Shown: in pieces, positions 39,713-41,810 of the stretch
Layout of the letters: every line of letters starts with the position of its first letter
How positions within the stretch are numbered: the first letter of the stretch is position 1
Assembly (NCBI GenBank): GCA_002291925.1
Contig: DBAY01000012.1
Coordinates: 1-41,810 of the forward strand
Origin: Alphaproteobacteria bacterium UBA998
Lineage (GTDB): Bacteria > Pseudomonadota > Alphaproteobacteria > Rickettsiales > UBA998
Length of the DNA stretch: 41,810 nucleotides
Direction: 5' to 3'
The notes under the pieces: model-generated
Database searches by the model: none
Seen by the model: only the letters and a program-made list of their open reading frames with translations
What the model was told of the DNA's origin: nothing
Position numbers and translations under genes: made by a program

Positions 39713-39801
39713 GTCATCCTGCGGGCCCGGAGGGCAGCGCAGGATCTTCTTCGTGATGCGGGGAGATTCTGCGCTCTCGCTACGCGAGTCGCAGAATGAC
39801 G
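39713..39801. repeat. Interspersed nested palindrome, GTCAT family, in the murG-murC junction
   Basis: Left arm GTCATCCTGCGGGCCC...CGCAGGATC, right arm GATTCTGCGCTCTCG...CGCAGAATGACG. It ends 20 bp before the murC ATG. An in-frame ATG at 39708 would translate the repeat and is not the start of murC. Confidence 0.88.
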
Positions 39802-39821
39802 AAGAAGAAAGAGAACCGCCC

Positions 39822-41309
39822 ATGATCACGCTCCCCCTTCGCCGACTTCCCCTTGGCCGCACCATGCCGCTGCAGGTGGGCATCCTGCACTTCGTCGGCA
39901 TCGGCGGCATCGGCATGAGCGGCATCGCGGAGATTCTGCATAACCTCGGCTACCAGGTGCAGGGCACGGACATCGCGGAGAATTACAACGTCGAGCGTCT
40001 GCGCGACAAAGGCATCACCGTGCGCATCGGCCATCTGGCGGAGAATCTGGGTGACGCGGCGGTGGTCATCATCTCCTCGGCGGTGAAGGCCGACAACCCG
40101 GAAGTGATGGAAGCCCGCAAGCGCCGCATCCCCGTCGTGCGCCGCGCGGAGATGCTCGCCGAGCTGATGCGCCTGAAAATGTCCATCGCCATCGCGGGCA
40201 CGCACGGCAAGACGACGACCACCTCGCTCACCGCCGCGCTGCTGGATTCGGCAGGCATCGCGCCCACCGTGATTAATGGCGGCATCATCAATGCGTATGG
40301 CACCAACGCGGTGCTGGGCACCGGCGAGTGGATGGTGGTGGAGGCCGATGAATCGGACGGCACCTTCATCAAGCTGCCGATTTCCATTGCGGTCGTCACC
40401 AACATGGACCCGGAGCATCTGGACCATTACGGCTCCTTCGACGGCGTGCGCGCGGCGTTCAAGCAGTTCCTAGACAATCTGCCCTTCTACGGCTTCGGCG
40501 TGCTCTGCATCGATCACCCGGAAGTGCAGGCGCTGGTGGCGAAAGCCGAAGACCGCCGCATCATCACCTACGGCCTCTCGCCGCAGGCGGACGTGCGCGC
40601 CGTGAACATCCGCACCGAGGCGGGAAGGCAGCGTTATGACGTGGAGTGCGAGGACCGCAACCTCGGCGAGACGGTGACCATCAAGGATGTGTTCCTACCC
40701 ATGCATGGCCGCCATAACGTGCAGAACTCGCTGGCCGCCATCGCGGTGGCGCGGGAGCTGAAGATTTCCGACGCGCAGATTGTGCAGGGCTTCGGCGCGT
40801 TCAAGGGCGTCAAGCGACGCTTCACGAAAACCGGTGAGGTGAACGGCATCACCATCATCGACGATTACGGCCATCACCCGGTGGAAATCGCTGCGACGCT
40901 TGGCAGTGCGCGGCAGGCCGTGGAAGCCACCGGCGGGCGCGTGATCGCCGTGGTGCAGCCGCACCGCTTCACCCGCCTGCGCGATCTGTTCGAGGAATTC
41001 TGCACCTGCTTCAACGAGGCCGACACCGTGCTGGTGGCGGATGTCTACGCGGCGGGTGAGTCGCCCATCGAGGGCATCCACCAGGGCGCGCTGGTGGAAG
41101 GCCTCCGCCGCCACGGCCACAAGCACGCCGAGCCGCTCGAGAGCGACAAGGCCCTGCCTGAGAGGGTGGCAAACCTCGCCAAGCCGGGTGATTTCGTCAT
41201 CTGCCTCGGTGCAGGCAGCATCTCCTACTGGGCGCAGGCGCTGCCGGGGAAACTGGCGGAGCAGCTTGGCGTCCCTTTCGCCGCTGAAGCCAAGGCGGCG
41301 CATGGGTGA
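39822..41309 (+). CDS. murC: UDP-N-acetylmuramate--L-alanine ligase
   Basis: First amino-acid ligase of the peptidoglycan stem; 495 residues. The start is the ATG at 39822 (ITLPLRRLPLGRTMPLQ), with a purine-rich AAGAAAGAGAA upstream. The N-terminal domain has LHFVGIGGIGMSGIAEILHN. The P-loop is AGTHGKTTTTSLTAALL; the central domain has EADESDGTFIKLP and NMDPEHLDHYGSFDGV. The C-terminal domain has DDYGHHPVEIAATLGSARQA and QPHRFTRLRDLFEEF. Last complete dcw gene in the window; murB, ddl, ftsQ, ftsA and ftsZ would be expected further right but lie outside. Confidence 0.97.
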   Translation: MITLPLRRLPLGRTMPLQVGILHFVGIGGIGMSGIAEILHNLGYQVQGTDIAENYNVERLRDKGITVRIGHLAENLGDAAVVIISSAVKADNPEVMEARKRRIPVVRRAEMLAELMRLKMSIAIAGTHGKTTTTSLTAALLDSAGIAPTVINGGIINAYGTNAVLGTGEWMVVEADESDGTFIKLPISIAVVTNMDPEHLDHYGSFDGVRAAFKQFLDNLPFYGFGVLCIDHPEVQALVAKAEDRRIITYGLSPQADVRAVNIRTEAGRQRYDVECEDRNLGETVTIKDVFLPMHGRHNVQNSLAAIAVARELKISDAQIVQGFGAFKGVKRRFTKTGEVNGITIIDDYGHHPVEIAATLGSARQAVEATGGRVIAVVQPHRFTRLRDLFEEFCTCFNEADTVLVADVYAAGESPIEGIHQGALVEGLRRHGHKHAEPLESDKALPERVANLAKPGDFVICLGAGSISYWAQALPGKLAEQLGVPFAAEAKAAHG

Positions 41310-41312
41310 ACC

Positions 41313-41810
41313 ATGCGTCCATCAATGCCCGAGTTTGCAAAGCAAACGATAGGGCAATCCCGTATGGCCGCTGCAACACGCTCTGGATTCCCCTATCGTT
41401 TCGATCTGCGAAACTCGGAAAATGACGAGACGTTAAGGACCGCTGACGCTTCCCTCATCCTCGCCCATGGCCGCTGGTCATCCTTCATGCACGAGGCCGT
41501 GCGACTGACCGTGGCTGGACACCATGAGGCGGCGCTGGCGCCTGCGTCCGAGGCCATCCGTCTCTCCGCCGATGTGCATCCGCAGTATCATTTTCTCGAA
41601 TCCGGCCTGCATACGGCGCTGGGCGGGCTGCATCTGCGTCACGGCGAATATGGTAAGGCGAAGCGCCATTTTGACCGGGCCGTGTTCCTGCACCATGATA
41701 ATGCAGTGGCGCTGGCGGGGTTGGAGATCAGCGACAATGAAAGGCTAAAGGCACAGGAACTAACCCCTCCCCCAGTAGGGGGGAGGTCGGGAGGGGGGCG
41801 TGAGGATACG
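41313..41810 (+). CDS. Partial TPR-like protein with repeat-encoded N-terminus (runs off the window)
   Basis: An open frame starts 3 bp after murC and has no stop before the window ends. Residues from about 59 on read MHEAVRLTVAGHHEAALAPA, then SEAIRLSADVHPQYHFLESG, LHTALGGLHLRHGEYGKAK and RHFDRAVFLHHDNAVALAGLE, a pattern of A/G/L/A spacing like tetratricopeptide helices. The first 35 codons and the last dozen are repeat DNA, so the true start may be the ATG at 41487 and the natural C-terminus may be altered. The frame opposite the repeat contains stops. Moderately sure that the middle is coding. Confidence 0.5.
   Translation, partial: MRPSMPEFAKQTIGQSRMAAATRSGFPYRFDLRNSENDETLRTADASLILAHGRWSSFMHEAVRLTVAGHHEAALAPASEAIRLSADVHPQYHFLESGLHTALGGLHLRHGEYGKAKRHFDRAVFLHHDNAVALAGLEISDNERLKAQELTPPPVGGRSGGGREDT
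41328..41416. repeat. Interspersed nested palindrome, variant with CCCGAGTTTGC arms
   Basis: Left arm GCCCGAGTTTGCAAAGC...GATAGGGCAATCC; right arm GGATTCCCCTATCG...GCGAAACTCGG leading to AATGAC. It has the GGATT...AATGAC half of the family frame, with a longer, different stem. Confidence 0.75.
41762..41800. repeat. G/C-tract palindromic repeat, copy of the arm before ftsI
   Basis: 37 of 39 bases identical to 29125-29163 (AACCCCTCCCCCAGTAGGGG...GGGAGGGGGGCG). It may continue beyond the window end. Confidence 0.88.

Noticed and set aside
39708..39821. Upstream extension of murC by 38 codons
   Set aside because: The extension is entirely palindromic repeat DNA; MurC homology begins after the ATG at 39822.

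Overview
The window is about 42 kb of chromosome from an alphaproteobacterium of roughly 60 % GC. The class assignment rests on gene content: the DUF1476/zeta F1-ATPase subunit gene divergent from purC, the split small-PurL/PurS/PurQ enzyme, a second-type glutamyl-tRNA synthetase, a HIG1-type twin-transmembrane protein in front of etfBA, a CGFS glutaredoxin beside bolA, and the dcw gene order. I cannot place the order; it looks like a lineage without a close model organism. There are no rRNA, tRNA, phage or CRISPR features.

Layout. 1-3.8 kb: HIG1 protein, electron-transfer flavoprotein (etfBA) and nadE. 3.8-15.9 kb: housekeeping enzymes (gltX, cysS, a GST-like protein, cimA, trmJ, rpsD) interleaved with small Ala/Gly-rich membrane proteins that I do not recognise. 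15.9-21.2 kb, minus strand: purC-purS-purQ-(114-aa unknown)-purL-bolA-grxD and a 279-aa unknown. 21.4-26.4 kb: zeta subunit, a WrbA-like gene broken by one TGA, a candidate 6S RNA, an EamA transporter, a large unknown protein, an AmpD-like amidase and RNase P RNA (rnpB). 26.8-41.8 kb: the division/cell-wall cluster, with an operator-rich leader, a 57-aa membrane ORF, then mraZ-rsmH-ftsL-ftsI-murE-murF-mraY-murD-ftsW-(four-helix-bundle ORF)-murG-murC and the start of a TPR-like protein.

Two themes go beyond routine annotation. First, the window is full of short interspersed palindromic repeats. One family has a fixed grammar (GTCAT...AATCC, spacer, GGATT...ATGAC) with variable but self-complementary arms. 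A second is G/C-tract based (CCCTCCCCC...GGGGGAGGG). A third consists of tandem heptamer/octamer arrays in inverted orientation. Repeats sit in most dcw gene junctions, supply the start codon of cysS and Shine-Dalgarno-like sequence for ftsI and murF, bracket two small ORFs (GIY-YIG and four-helix-bundle), and appear to be inserted in frame inside cysS, trmJ and purL, as Rickettsia palindromic elements are.

Second, promoter logic is visible. Four promoters in front of unrecognised membrane or low-complexity proteins share a direct-repeat element (Pho-box-like: heptamer-N4-heptamer) at a constant 40-41 bp from the -10 box. The dcw leader carries in-phase CCCA (TGGG) arrays expected for MraZ and two perfect DnaA boxes, and a CtrA-type TTAA-N7-TTAA site lies before etfB.
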